Shown: positions 18,346 through 26,594 of the stretch, piece by piece
Numbering within the stretch: position 1 is the stretch's first letter
How the letters are laid out: every line of letters begins with the position of its first letter
NCBI RefSeq assembly: GCF_902143515.1
Contig: NZ_CABFVD010000005.1
Coordinates: 186,001 to 250,000, forward strand
Reading direction: 5' to 3'
DNA length: 64,000 bases
Origin: Hathewaya massiliensis
GTDB lineage: Bacteria; Bacillota; Clostridia; Clostridiales; Clostridiaceae
Program-made: the position numbers and the translations under genes
The notes under the pieces: generated by a model
What the model saw: only the letters and a program-made list of their open reading frames with translations
Told to the model about the DNA's origin: nothing
The model's database searches: none

Positions 18346-19071
18346 ATGAATTCTTTTGCAACAAGTTTAGATAAAGAAAGAATAGTAACTGAATATATAC
18401 CTTTAGTTAAGTATATAGCTTCTAGGATATTAGTTGGTAAAACTAAATATGTAGAATTTGATGATTTAGTTGGCTATGGAATGCTGGGACTTATGGATGC
18501 TATTAATAAGTTTGATTCTAAAAAAGGGATGAAGTTTTCAACTTATGCTTCAATAAGGATAAAGGGAGCTATAATAGATGAACTTAGAAAAAATAGTCCC
18601 ATTTCAAAAAGTGCTATGGATAAACTGAATAGGTATAATGAGTCAGTGGAAAAGTTACAAAGGGAATTTTTAAAAGAACCTAACATACAGGAAATAGCAG
18701 ATGAAATGGGGATAAGCATAGAAAATGTCATAGAAATAGAAAATTATATAAATTATATTTCAGTAACTTCCCTAGAGGAAATTATATGTGGTGGAGATGA
18801 TGAGTTATCTTTAATGGGAGTTATAGAGGATAAAAATAGTCCATGTCCTGAAGATATTTTAGAGGAAAAAGAGCAGGTAGAAATGTTAGCTAAGGCTTTA
18901 GATTTCTTAAATGAAAAGGATAAAACTATATTATCTCTATATTATTATGAAGGATTCACATTAAAAGAAATAGGTAAAGTCCTGTCCGTATCTGAATCGC
19001 GTGTATGCCAATTGCATGGCAGAGCTATAATTCACTTAAGAAAAGCTATGCAAAAATTAAAATATAACTAG
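18346..19071 (+). CDS. fliA: Flagellar/motility sigma factor FliA (sigma-28, SigD/WhiG type)
   Basis: This 241-residue sigma-70 family protein has region 2 (YIPLVKYIASRILVG ... FDDLVGYGMLGLMDAINKFD and KFSTYASIRIKGAIIDELRK), region 3, and a region 4 helix-turn-helix (FTLKEIGKVLSVSESRVCQLHGRAI). The RIKGAIIDELR signature and its place in the flagellar operon identify the FliA/SigD/WhiG class that transcribes late motility genes such as flagellin. AAGGAGGGGACG precedes the ATG. The gene is embedded in the early-gene operon, so its own level depends on that transcript. Confidence 0.95.
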   Translation: MNSFATSLDKERIVTEYIPLVKYIASRILVGKTKYVEFDDLVGYGMLGLMDAINKFDSKKGMKFSTYASIRIKGAIIDELRKNSPISKSAMDKLNRYNESVEKLQREFLKEPNIQEIADEMGISIENVIEIENYINYISVTSLEEIICGGDDELSLMGVIEDKNSPCPEDILEEKEQVEMLAKALDFLNEKDKTILSLYYYEGFTLKEIGKVLSVSESRVCQLHGRAIIHLRKAMQKLKYN

Positions 19072-19081
19072 GTGACTATAT

Positions 19082-19705
19082 ATGATATTTATGTTATTAT
19101 TTACTATCGGTATGTTGTTAATTATTTATAGTGTGTTAGGACTAAAAAAAGAAAATAACCCATTTAAGAATGTACTTCAAGAAGAAAAGCAGAATATGAC
19201 CCCTTTAAACACTGAAATAGGAGAATTAAGAAGGGAAGTTGGAGAGACCTTAACAGAAATTCAAATGGATATTGTGAAATTAGAGGAAGAGATAAAAAGT
19301 TTAAAAGAGGATAGATTATACGGGGATGAGGAAGTTATGAAGGAAGAAATCTCTAATAATTTTCAAAATACTTTTCCAAATAACTTTAAAGATAATTTTA
19401 TTAAAAAAAGTAATTATGGTGATCAACAAGAGTTGAATATGTGTTATAATATAAATAAAACAAATATTAAAAATAAAGAAATAAATAAAGAGACAAAAAG
19501 TGATGCAATAGAAAATAAAGAAATACAAAATAGTACAAAGAAGCAAGACTTTAAAGACAGTGTAGATGTGGAGAGCAAAGTTAATATACGAAATGAGAAA
19601 ATAAGACAACTCTTAAAAGAGGGAAAATCTGTTGATTACATTTGTGAAAACTTTAATATGGGAAAGGGGGAGGTATTATTAATAAGAGATTTATATACAA
19701 GTTAA
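19082..19705 (+). CDS. DUF6115-type membrane-anchored protein of the flagellar operon
   Basis: The 207-residue product has one N-terminal transmembrane helix (MIFMLLFTIGMLLIIYSVLG), an acidic coiled-coil segment (residues ~40-85), a long Asn/Lys-rich linker and a C-terminal domain of about 35 residues (KIRQLLKEGKSVDYICENFNMGKGEVLLIRDLY) that reads like a small helix-turn-helix. I recognise the C-terminal pattern from small proteins found after fliA or near flgG in Clostridia (DUF6115), whose function is unknown to me. A cytoplasmic DNA- or protein-binding head tethered to the membrane is inference. The 3' end overlaps the next small gene. Confidence 0.72.
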   Translation: MIFMLLFTIGMLLIIYSVLGLKKENNPFKNVLQEEKQNMTPLNTEIGELRREVGETLTEIQMDIVKLEEEIKSLKEDRLYGDEEVMKEEISNNFQNTFPNNFKDNFIKKSNYGDQQELNMCYNINKTNIKNKEINKETKSDAIENKEIQNSTKKQDFKDSVDVESKVNIRNEKIRQLLKEGKSVDYICENFNMGKGEVLLIRDLYTS

Positions 19706-19902
19706 AGCCCCTTTTTAGATTATTAAAAGACAAGAAATTTTTACTTGGACTAGGAGTAGGTATTGTAATTTCCTCTATATTACTTTGGAAAAGTTCTTAT
19801 AATTATTCTATAAGTGATGCAGAAATAGAAAAAAGAGCTTTAAAGTTAGGAATGAAGTATGAAGATAATATTAAAGTAAAGATAGATGAGGTGAAAAAAT
19901 AA
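19678..19902 (+). CDS. Small membrane protein, MltG/YceG-like fragment, apparent AUU start
   Basis: An open frame from 19657 to 19902 contains no ATG, GTG or TTG before its transmembrane segment. A very strong ribosome binding site, GGGGGAGG at 19666-19673, lies 4 nt before ATT 19678 (a second ATT is at 19675). From 19678 the ~74-residue product has a basic N-terminus, one helix (LLGLGVGIVISSILLW, about residues 20-37) and the tail ISDAEIEKRALKLGM, which resembles the first part of the MltG/YceG domain (pattern D-x-E-I-x-x-R-A-x-x-L-G-M). It overlaps the upstream gene by 28 nt and ends 1 nt before the next ATG. A catalytic transglycosylase domain is absent. The alternative is frameshifting from the upstream frame. 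Confidence 0.6.
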   Translation: MNKRFIYKLKPLFRLLKDKKFLLGLGVGIVISSILLWKSSYNYSISDAEIEKRALKLGMKYEDNIKVKIDEVKK

Positions 19903-19903
19903 T

Positions 19904-20674
19904 ATGTTAAGAGGGATATATACTGCAGCATCTGGTCTTGTAGTTGGAGAGACTAGGCAAGGAATTATAACGAATAATATTGTAAATGCCAACACAGTAG
20001 GTTTTAAAAGTGATAATCTATCTGTTAGAAACTTTGGAGATGTAATGCTATACAATTATGATAAGACCTTAGGAAGTAAAAATGTGAAAAATAACATTGG
20101 TGAGCTTAGTAAAGGTAGTGGTATAGATACTGTTAATACTTTTTTTTCTCAAGGACCACTACAAAGTACTGATAAAGATACAGACTTCGCAATTGAAGGA
20201 AGAGGATTTTTCACTGTAAATAGAAATGGAAGACAGTATTATACAAGGGATGGTCATTTTAATACAAATCTGCAAGGATATCTTGTTAATTCTAGTGGAG
20301 ACTTGGTTCAAGGCATAGATTTATATACAGGGAACCTAGGGCCTATACAAGTAGGAGATGGAAAAGTTTCTTGCACCCCTGCTGGGAATATAAGAATCAA
20401 TGGAACAGAAAGATTTAAATTAAATGTAGTAGATTTCCCAAATTATAATGGTCTTAAAAAGGTAGGAGACAACTTATATGAAGGAAATGGGGCTCAGAAT
20501 GCTCAAAATTATGCTATAAGGAATAAGTATATTGAGAAATCTAATGTAAATGTAGTATCAGAAGCAGTAGAAATGATGGCTAACATGAGAAGTTTTGAGA
20601 GTAATCAAAAGGTAATGCAAGTTCTAGATGAGACCTTAGGTAAAGCTGTAAATGAACTTGGAGCTTTAAGATAA
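19904..20674 (+). CDS. Flagellar basal-body rod protein, FlgF/FlgG family (FlhO/FlgF-like)
   Basis: The 256-residue protein has the rod/hook N-terminal motif (MLRGIYTAASGLVVGETRQ then NNIVNANTVGFKSD) and C-terminal helix (SNVNVVSEAVEMMANMRSFESNQK). Between them lies the single small domain typical of FlgF and FlgG (DTDFAIEGRGFFTV...YTRDGHF). It is paired with the next paralogue, as flgF-flgG are in many genomes. I cannot separate FlgF from a second FlgG by eye, so no symbol is given. It is exported through the flagellar type III system and assembled in the rod. Confidence 0.88.
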   Translation: MLRGIYTAASGLVVGETRQGIITNNIVNANTVGFKSDNLSVRNFGDVMLYNYDKTLGSKNVKNNIGELSKGSGIDTVNTFFSQGPLQSTDKDTDFAIEGRGFFTVNRNGRQYYTRDGHFNTNLQGYLVNSSGDLVQGIDLYTGNLGPIQVGDGKVSCTPAGNIRINGTERFKLNVVDFPNYNGLKKVGDNLYEGNGAQNAQNYAIRNKYIEKSNVNVVSEAVEMMANMRSFESNQKVMQVLDETLGKAVNELGALR

Positions 20675-20694
20675 CCTAAGATAGGAGAGATTTT

Positions 20695-21486
20695 ATGATA
20701 AGACTTATGTGGACAAGTAAAAGTGGAATGATTGCGCAACAAGAAAAATTAGATAGTATATCTAATAATCTTGTTAATGCTACTACTGAGGGATACAAAA
20801 AGGTTAATACCTCTTTTTCAGATTTATTAAACGATTCTTTAGATAGAAGAGGATACCCATTAACTAATAGAGCAGAGGGGAAGCTTCAACATAGTGTAGG
20901 GGTTAGGACAAATAAATGGATAAGGGATAATAATCAAGGGGCACTTCGTGAAACTAATAGAAAGACAGATGTAGCTCTAGATGGAGAAGGTTATTTTCAA
21001 ATAACCTTAATGGATGGTTCAAAGGGTTATACAAGAAATGGAAGTTTCAATCTTGATATTAATGGAGACCTTGTGGATAAAAATGGGAATTATGTAGATG
21101 TGGTTAGGGATGGTAGAAGTGTTAAGTTAAGTGATTTAAATTTTGATTTTAAAAACGAAGACTTATACATAAATGAAAAAGGTACTGTAAGTATAAAAAA
21201 CGGAAATAATTTCCTGGAAGTTGGAAACCTACAGATTAAAAAGTTTATAGGAGAAGACGCTCTTATATCTAGAGGAGATAGTATATATATTAGAAATGAA
21301 GGTTCTACCATGTTAAATGCTAATGACTTTTCAATACATCAAGGATATACAGAACAATCCAATGTAAAGATGGAAGATGAAATTACAGAACTTATACTAT
21401 CACAAAGGGCATTTCAAATGAGTTCTAATGCTTTAAAAACTTCTGATGAGATGTGGGGAATGGTTAATAATTTAAGAGGAAGATAA
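20695..21486 (+). CDS. flgG: Flagellar basal-body rod protein FlgG-like
   Basis: This second rod protein (263 residues) starts MIRLMWTSKSGMIAQQEKL with the Asn-rich NNLVNATTEGYKK motif and ends with SNVKMEDEITELILSQRAFQMSSNALKTSDEM. The central TDVALDGEGYFQITLMDGS segment is typical of FlgF/FlgG. It and the gene before it are paralogues, and assignment of F and G between them is uncertain. It is the last gene of the flagellar operon; a strong bidirectional terminator begins at its stop codon, so fliM and fliN, which follow this pair in some clostridia, are not here. Confidence 0.82.
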   Translation: MIRLMWTSKSGMIAQQEKLDSISNNLVNATTEGYKKVNTSFSDLLNDSLDRRGYPLTNRAEGKLQHSVGVRTNKWIRDNNQGALRETNRKTDVALDGEGYFQITLMDGSKGYTRNGSFNLDINGDLVDKNGNYVDVVRDGRSVKLSDLNFDFKNEDLYINEKGTVSIKNGNNFLEVGNLQIKKFIGEDALISRGDSIYIRNEGSTMLNANDFSIHQGYTEQSNVKMEDEITELILSQRAFQMSSNALKTSDEMWGMVNNLRGR

Positions 21487-21517
21487 AAACCTTGCAAATG
21501 CAAGGTTTTTATTTTTT
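21486..21517 (+). terminator. Bidirectional rho-independent terminator after flgG
   Basis: Arms aaaaccttgc (21486-21495) and gcaaggtttt (21500-21509) enclose loop AAAT and are followed by a T-rich run. The A-run on the left arm gives a T-run on the other strand, so it can also stop the convergent pyrophosphatase gene that ends at 21528. Confidence 0.92.
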
Positions 21518-21527
21518 TCTTACTATT

Positions 21528-23171
21528 TTATTTAGATGAATTATTTAGAACTTCAGTAAGTGGTGGTATTACTTGTTTTTTTCTTGATACTATATTAGGA
21601 ATATAACATGAATCATTATTAAACTCTACATTAAATGCTTTTCCTACTAGAGTATTATATTTTCCAACTGGGATAACTTCTGAACCACCTTCAATAATAT
21701 CTGTAGCTAATAAAACTAATATATCATAGGATTCTGACTTAAGTTTTTCCTCCATTAAGTTTATTAATTCAGGTTTTTTAGCTCTAAAACCATCTAAATC
21801 CATAGTAGTTATTTGAGATACTCCTACCTTGAAAGAATTAATATGGAAAGTCTTAAAATCTTGGTTAAATATTTGATCTGGTGTTCTTCCTTCTAAAGAA
21901 GTACCAGCTTTAAACATTTCCTTTGCAAATTTTTCTGCATCTATGCCCGCAATTTTACACAACTTGTCTAAAATTTCTCTATCCCTGTCAGTTGTTGTAG
22001 GGGATTTTAAAAGTAAGGTATCTGATATAAGTGCACCACTTAATAACCCTGCCACTTCTCTTGATGGTGTTATTCCACTTTCAAAGAATCTTAAAGCAAC
22101 TATAGAAGAGGTACTTCCGATAATCTCATTTCTAAAATAAATAGGTAGACCTGTTTGAATACCACCTATTCTATGATGGTCTAATATTTCTAAAAGTTCA
22201 GCATCTTTTAATCCATCTACAGATTGAGATAATTCATTATGATCAACTAAGATAATCTTTTTCTTATTTTTAGATAATAGGTGATATCTAGAAATAAGCC
22301 CTATAACTTTACCCTGATCATCTAAAATAGGATAAGTTCTATATCTAGTTTCTTGCATTTCTTTTTTTACATCTTCTATAAAATCATTTTCTTTAAAGTA
22401 TACAAGGTTTTCCTTACCCATAACATATTCTACAGGTATGCTTTGAGTTATTATTCTAGAAGCTGTAAATGAATCATATGGAGTTACTATAATTGAAGAA
22501 CCGTTTTTCTTGCATTTTTCTATAACACTAACACTAACTTCATAGTCTCCTGTAACTATTATTAATGATGCTTTAGATTCTGCGATAGCTTCTTGAGCAT
22601 CTTCTCTGTTTCCACAAATTACAATGTCTCCCTCAGATACAAAGTTTTTTATACTTTCAGGAAGCATAGCACCTATTAAAATCTTACCTTTTAGCTTAGC
22701 TTCTTTATTGATGTAAAGAGCTTTTGCGTCTAGGGTATCTAATATATTTTCAATAGGAGTATTGCTCTTACATAGTATAGAATTATCCCAAAGTTTCATA
22801 TATGTTGAGGTTAAATTGGAAGATGATACTATACCAATAAGATTTTCATTATCATCTACAACAGGAAGTGTCATTGTCTCTTCTTTTTGCATTATATCCC
22901 AGGCTTTTTTTAAGGAAGTACCTGATTTTATAGTAGGAACTTTATCTATATCTAAATCAGATATTTGAGGCTTAACAGTTTCTACTAGTTTTGGTGCTTC
23001 TACATTAAAATAATCTAATATAAATTGAGTTTCCCTGCTTACATTTCCTAATCTAATTGGGATTGCTGGAATGCTACCAGTTTTATTTTTAAATTCTGAA
23101 TATCCAATAGCAGCGCAAATAGAGTCGCTATCTGGGTTTTTATGTCCTGATATATAAATAAAATCTTTCAT
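21528..23171 (-). CDS. Manganese-dependent family II inorganic pyrophosphatase with CBS and DRTGG regulatory domains
   Basis: The enzyme hydrolyses pyrophosphate to phosphate in the cytoplasm. The 547-residue chain begins with the DHH-phosphoesterase motif (SGHKNPDSDSICAAIGY, residues 8-24), is interrupted by a CBS domain, a DRTGG-like domain (residues ~130-245) and a second CBS domain, and resumes with LVDHNE and LDHHRIGG (near residue 330) followed by the DHHA2 domain. Plain family II enzymes are about 310 residues, so the insert accounts for the extra length. In studied relatives such inserts bind adenine nucleotides (AMP inhibiting, diadenosine polyphosphates activating). AAAAGGAG lies 8 nt before the ATG. 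It is transcribed alone, convergent with the flagellar operon. Confidence 0.93.
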   Translation of the reverse strand: MKDFIYISGHKNPDSDSICAAIGYSEFKNKTGSIPAIPIRLGNVSRETQFILDYFNVEAPKLVETVKPQISDLDIDKVPTIKSGTSLKKAWDIMQKEETMTLPVVDDNENLIGIVSSSNLTSTYMKLWDNSILCKSNTPIENILDTLDAKALYINKEAKLKGKILIGAMLPESIKNFVSEGDIVICGNREDAQEAIAESKASLIIVTGDYEVSVSVIEKCKKNGSSIIVTPYDSFTASRIITQSIPVEYVMGKENLVYFKENDFIEDVKKEMQETRYRTYPILDDQGKVIGLISRYHLLSKNKKKIILVDHNELSQSVDGLKDAELLEILDHHRIGGIQTGLPIYFRNEIIGSTSSIVALRFFESGITPSREVAGLLSGALISDTLLLKSPTTTDRDREILDKLCKIAGIDAEKFAKEMFKAGTSLEGRTPDQIFNQDFKTFHINSFKVGVSQITTMDLDGFRAKKPELINLMEEKLKSESYDILVLLATDIIEGGSEVIPVGKYNTLVGKAFNVEFNNDSCYIPNIVSRKKQVIPPLTEVLNNSSK

Positions 23172-23391
23172 ATTAAAACTCCTTTTAAAATTAATTTTGT
23201 AATGGCTTTATAAAACCTCTATGTAAATCATAAAATTACTACTTGACAAATATATTTTAATAGTTAAACGCTTTTATGTAAAGCTTTGTTTTAAAATTTT
23301 AATGTAATATTTATTTTATTTCATAAGAACCATATAAAACACATATATATTTATAGGACTAAAAAAGCAAAGTGAAAGGGGGAAGCTTCTT

Positions 23392-25959
23392 TTGTTAAAG
23401 GAAAATTTATATAATAAAAGTGAATACTCAGGTTTAACAGAAGCAGAAGCTAAGAAAAGGTTAGAAAAGTATGGACCAAACATAATTGAAAATAAGCAGA
23501 GGGTTTCAGCAGTAAAAATATTTTTATCTCAATTCAATGATTTTATAATATGGGTTTTAATTGTAGCTACAATTATATCAGGAATTATGGGGGATAGGGC
23601 TGATGCCATAACCATACTCATAATTGTAGTTATGAATGCTGTTTTAGGATTTATACAGGAGTATAAGACAGAAAAATCTCTTGAGGCTTTAAAAGCCCTT
23701 GCAGCACCTACAGCAAAGGTTATAAGAAATGGAAACATTAAGGTTGTTAGTGCAGAAACATTAGTGCCAGGTGATTTATTAATTTTAGAAACTGGGGATA
23801 GAGTATCAGGAGATAGTATAATAATTAGTTCTTCTAACTGTCTTGTAGATGAATCCCTACTTACTGGAGAATCTGTAGGAGTTGAGAAAAGTACTAGTAA
23901 AAATAACAATGAAGTTTTTATGGGAACTACTATATTAAGAGGCCATGCCAAGGCCAAAGTAATGTTAACAGGTATGGATACAGAAATGGGTAAGATTGCA
24001 GATATGTTACATAACATAGAAGCAGAGCCATCTCCACTTAAAGAGAAGTTGGACTCTTTAGGAAAAGTCTTAGTCTTTATGTGTGCTATAATCTGTATTG
24101 TAGTCACAGTACTTGGGATTATTAGGGGACAAGATATAGGGGAAATGTTCTTACTTGGTGTTAGCCTTGCTGTTGCGGCTATTCCAGAGGGGCTTGCAGC
24201 TATTGTAACCATATCTCTTGCCATGGGAGTTTCAAGAATGCTAAAGAGAAACGCTTTAGTTAGAAAACTTCCTGCTGTAGAGACACTAGGATGTACCACA
24301 GTAATTTGTAGTGATAAAACAGGGACCTTAACGCAAAACAATATGACTGTAAAAGAAGTTTATTATAATAATAAAACTTTTACTGAAGATTTTTATAAAA
24401 AGCCAGAGTTAAATTTAGTTAAAAAGGCTTTTACATATTGTAATGATTGCAATTATGACTTTAAAGAAAAGAGCCTTGAAAAATCACTTTTTGGAGACCC
24501 TACAGAAACCGCTTTAATAAAGGCATTTTTTAAGGATAGCAAAGAGATACAATCTTATATAGAAAATGGCGAGAGGACTTATGAAAATCCCTTTGATTCC
24601 AGTAGAAAAATGATGTCTGTTTTATTTAATGAAGGTAATAAGGAAGTTGCTTATATAAAAGGTGCACCAGAGAGGGTAATAAAAAGATGTAGGTATATAT
24701 TAATAAATGGAGAAAAGGTATTATTTCAGGGAAAATACAAAGAAGATGTTTTAAATAAAATAGAAGAGATGTCTAAAAGAGCTTTAAGATGTATAGCAGC
24801 AGCATATAAAGACACAAGCTTAAGTAGAAGTAGCTCCATAGAAGAAGAGATGATATTTCTAGGAGTTGCAGGAATTATAGATCCTCCAAGAAAGGAAGCA
24901 AAGGATGCAGTTTTAAAAAGCAAAATGGCTGGTATAAAAGTAGTAATGATAACTGGGGATCATAAAAATACTGCTTATGCAATAGGGAAAGAATTAGATA
25001 TTTGTACATCTGAAGAGGAAGTTATAACAGGTGAAGAATTAGATAAGCTTAGTGAAAAAGAGCTTAAAAATAATGTTGATAAATATAGAATATTCGCTAG
25101 AGTAAGTCCTAAACATAAGTTAAAGATAGTAAGGGCATTTAAGAGTAAAGATCATATAGTATCAATGACTGGAGATGGGGTTAACGATGCACCAGCAGTT
25201 AAAGAAGCAGATATAGGTATATCTATGGGTATATCAGGTACAGATGTAACTAAAGAAGCTTCTTCTATGATTTTATTAGATGACAATTTTGCGACCATAG
25301 TAGCAGCAGTTGAAGAGGGGAGAATTATTTATGATAATATAAGAAAATTTATTAGGTATTTATTATCTTGTAATTTAGGGGAAGTTTTAACTATGTTTTT
25401 AGCCTCTATATTTTATCTTCCAACACCATTATTACCAATTCAAATATTATTTGTAAATTTAGCTACAGATGGATTACCTGCTATAGCTCTAGGAGTTGAT
25501 CCAGCAGATGATGATATTATGATGAATATGCCTAGACATAAAAATGAAAGTATATTTTCAAGAGGATTAAAAGAAAAAATTTTGATTAGGGGGTCCTTAA
25601 TTGGGATTTGTACAGTACTTGCATTTATAGCAGGAAGGTATTACAATATGGACGTTAAAATGTGCAGAACATTAGCACTAAGTACTTTAATATTATCACA
25701 ATTACTTCATGTTTTTGAATGTCGTTCTGAGAGGCACTCTATATTTGATATAAATATATTCTCAAATATATATCTAGTAGGGGCAGTAGGGATTTCTATA
25801 TTAATGCTTTTAGTTATACTTTATATTCCATTTTTCCAAGGTATATTTCATACAGTTCCATTAAATTTTGCTGAATGGACTATAGTGTTATTCTTCTCAG
25901 GGGTAATCTTCTTTATAAATAGTGTATTCCTTTATTTAAAGGATAGAAAAAAATTATAG
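23392..25959 (+). CDS. P2A-type cation-transporting ATPase, probably Ca2+-exporting
   Basis: The 855-residue protein has the N-terminal cation-ATPase domain (YSGLTEAEAKKRLEKYGPN), the actuator motif LLTGES, the phosphorylation site SDKTGTLT with Asp308, and TGDGVNDAPA in the P-domain. Metal-coordinating patterns are of the SERCA kind: PEGLAAIVTI in M4, SCNLGEVLTMF in M5 and NLATDGLPAIALGVDP in M6. I therefore infer Ca2+ export rather than Na+/K+ or heavy metals. About ten transmembrane helices are visible. It starts with TTG 23392 after AAAGGGGGA, and it is a single-gene unit ending in a terminator shared with the convergent gene. Confidence 0.92.
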   Translation: MLKENLYNKSEYSGLTEAEAKKRLEKYGPNIIENKQRVSAVKIFLSQFNDFIIWVLIVATIISGIMGDRADAITILIIVVMNAVLGFIQEYKTEKSLEALKALAAPTAKVIRNGNIKVVSAETLVPGDLLILETGDRVSGDSIIISSSNCLVDESLLTGESVGVEKSTSKNNNEVFMGTTILRGHAKAKVMLTGMDTEMGKIADMLHNIEAEPSPLKEKLDSLGKVLVFMCAIICIVVTVLGIIRGQDIGEMFLLGVSLAVAAIPEGLAAIVTISLAMGVSRMLKRNALVRKLPAVETLGCTTVICSDKTGTLTQNNMTVKEVYYNNKTFTEDFYKKPELNLVKKAFTYCNDCNYDFKEKSLEKSLFGDPTETALIKAFFKDSKEIQSYIENGERTYENPFDSSRKMMSVLFNEGNKEVAYIKGAPERVIKRCRYILINGEKVLFQGKYKEDVLNKIEEMSKRALRCIAAAYKDTSLSRSSSIEEEMIFLGVAGIIDPPRKEAKDAVLKSKMAGIKVVMITGDHKNTAYAIGKELDICTSEEEVITGEELDKLSEKELKNNVDKYRIFARVSPKHKLKIVRAFKSKDHIVSMTGDGVNDAPAVKEADIGISMGISGTDVTKEASSMILLDDNFATIVAAVEEGRIIYDNIRKFIRYLLSCNLGEVLTMFLASIFYLPTPLLPIQILFVNLATDGLPAIALGVDPADDDIMMNMPRHKNESIFSRGLKEKILIRGSLIGICTVLAFIAGRYYNMDVKMCRTLALSTLILSQLLHVFECRSERHSIFDINIFSNIYLVGAVGISILMLLVILYIPFFQGIFHTVPLNFAEWTIVLFFSGVIFFINSVFLYLKDRKKL

Positions 25960-25964
25960 AAAAA

Positions 25965-26000
25965 AAGGCTATATGAGTGTTATCATATAGCCTTATTTAA
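25965..26000 (+). terminator. Bidirectional terminator between the Ca2+-ATPase and the convergent orphan gene
   Basis: Arms aaggctatatga (25965-25976) and tcatatagcctt (25983-25994) enclose loop gtgtta. A-rich sequence on the left and an AT-rich tail on the right allow use in both directions. The right arm reaches the stop codon region of the minus-strand gene. Confidence 0.85.
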
Positions 26001-26409
26001 ATTTTCTCCTAGGATTTACTCTTTGAACTTTTATATTTTCTGCACCTTCCATAGGCACTAAGAACTTTTTAGTATTGTTATTTCTAATATTAAGAATTTC
26101 AATAAGTTCTCTATTTTCTTTGCCTTTTTTACCTTTAAGACCTTGAATTAGAACAGAATGTCCTTGAAGAATACTCATAAACTCTACTTTCTTAAACCAA
26201 CGTTTTTTATTATATACGCATTGAACAATATTTTTACTGCCTTCAGGTTTAATCAAAATAGTAGCTGTAAGTTTATGTAAAATCCATAAAAAGGATTTTT
26301 CTTCAACTTTTATAGAAAGAACCTTCCCTTGAACTTGAGTTATTCTATCTCTATTTTTTTCAAAAAACACTTCTGCTGACTTTTGTCTAAAATTATCTTT
26401 AAATCCCAT
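25993..26409 (-). CDS. Hypothetical protein, basic, no recognised family
   Basis: The 138-residue product has AAAGGAG correctly placed before its ATG, so I treat it as a real gene. It is soluble (no transmembrane helix or signal peptide), basic, and ends in a Lys/Arg-rich tail (INVQRVNPRRKFK-like). Alternating hydrophobic residues from ~28 to 110 (VQGKVLSIKVEEKSF, TATILIKPEG, HSVLIQGLKGKKGKENRELIEILNI) suggest a beta-barrel, perhaps OB-like, but I cannot name a family. It is divergent from deoC and convergent with the ATPase gene; neither neighbour hints at its role. Confidence 0.7.
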   Translation of the reverse strand: MGFKDNFRQKSAEVFFEKNRDRITQVQGKVLSIKVEEKSFLWILHKLTATILIKPEGSKNIVQCVYNKKRWFKKVEFMSILQGHSVLIQGLKGKKGKENRELIEILNIRNNNTKKFLVPMEGAENIKVQRVNPRRKFK

Positions 26410-26508
26410 ATCAAAAACTCCTTTACTTTATAGTCTTTATCATTTACATAAAATTCATAATAAAGGGACTAAAATTATTATATATTAACTTATACTATAT
26501 AACAAGGG

Positions 26509-26537
26509 TTTACACTTACTTTCTATATTATTATAAT
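26509..26537 (+). promoter_or_regulatory. Sigma-A-type promoter for deoC
   Basis: TTTACA (26509-26514) and TATAAT (26532-26537) are separated by exactly 17 nt. The deoC ATG is 58 nt after the -10 element, with TAGGAGGAG in between. The match is close to consensus; no operator was recognised. Confidence 0.75.
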
Positions 26538-26594
26538 ATATTTATAAAATAAGCAAAAGATAATATGACTTTGTTTTAGGAGGAGTTAATAAAT

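Noticed and set aside
23243-23271. TTGACA at 23243 upstream of the Ca2+-ATPase
   Set aside because: The -35 hexamer is perfect, but the sequence 16-18 nt downstream (AAACGC region) has no -10 resemblance, so I did not call a promoter.
23529-24341. 270-codon open frame on the minus strand opposite the Ca2+-ATPase gene
   Set aside because: It lies fully within a well-supported P-type ATPase gene, has no recognisable domain and no ribosome binding site of the quality seen elsewhere; its composition is the mirror of the sense codons.
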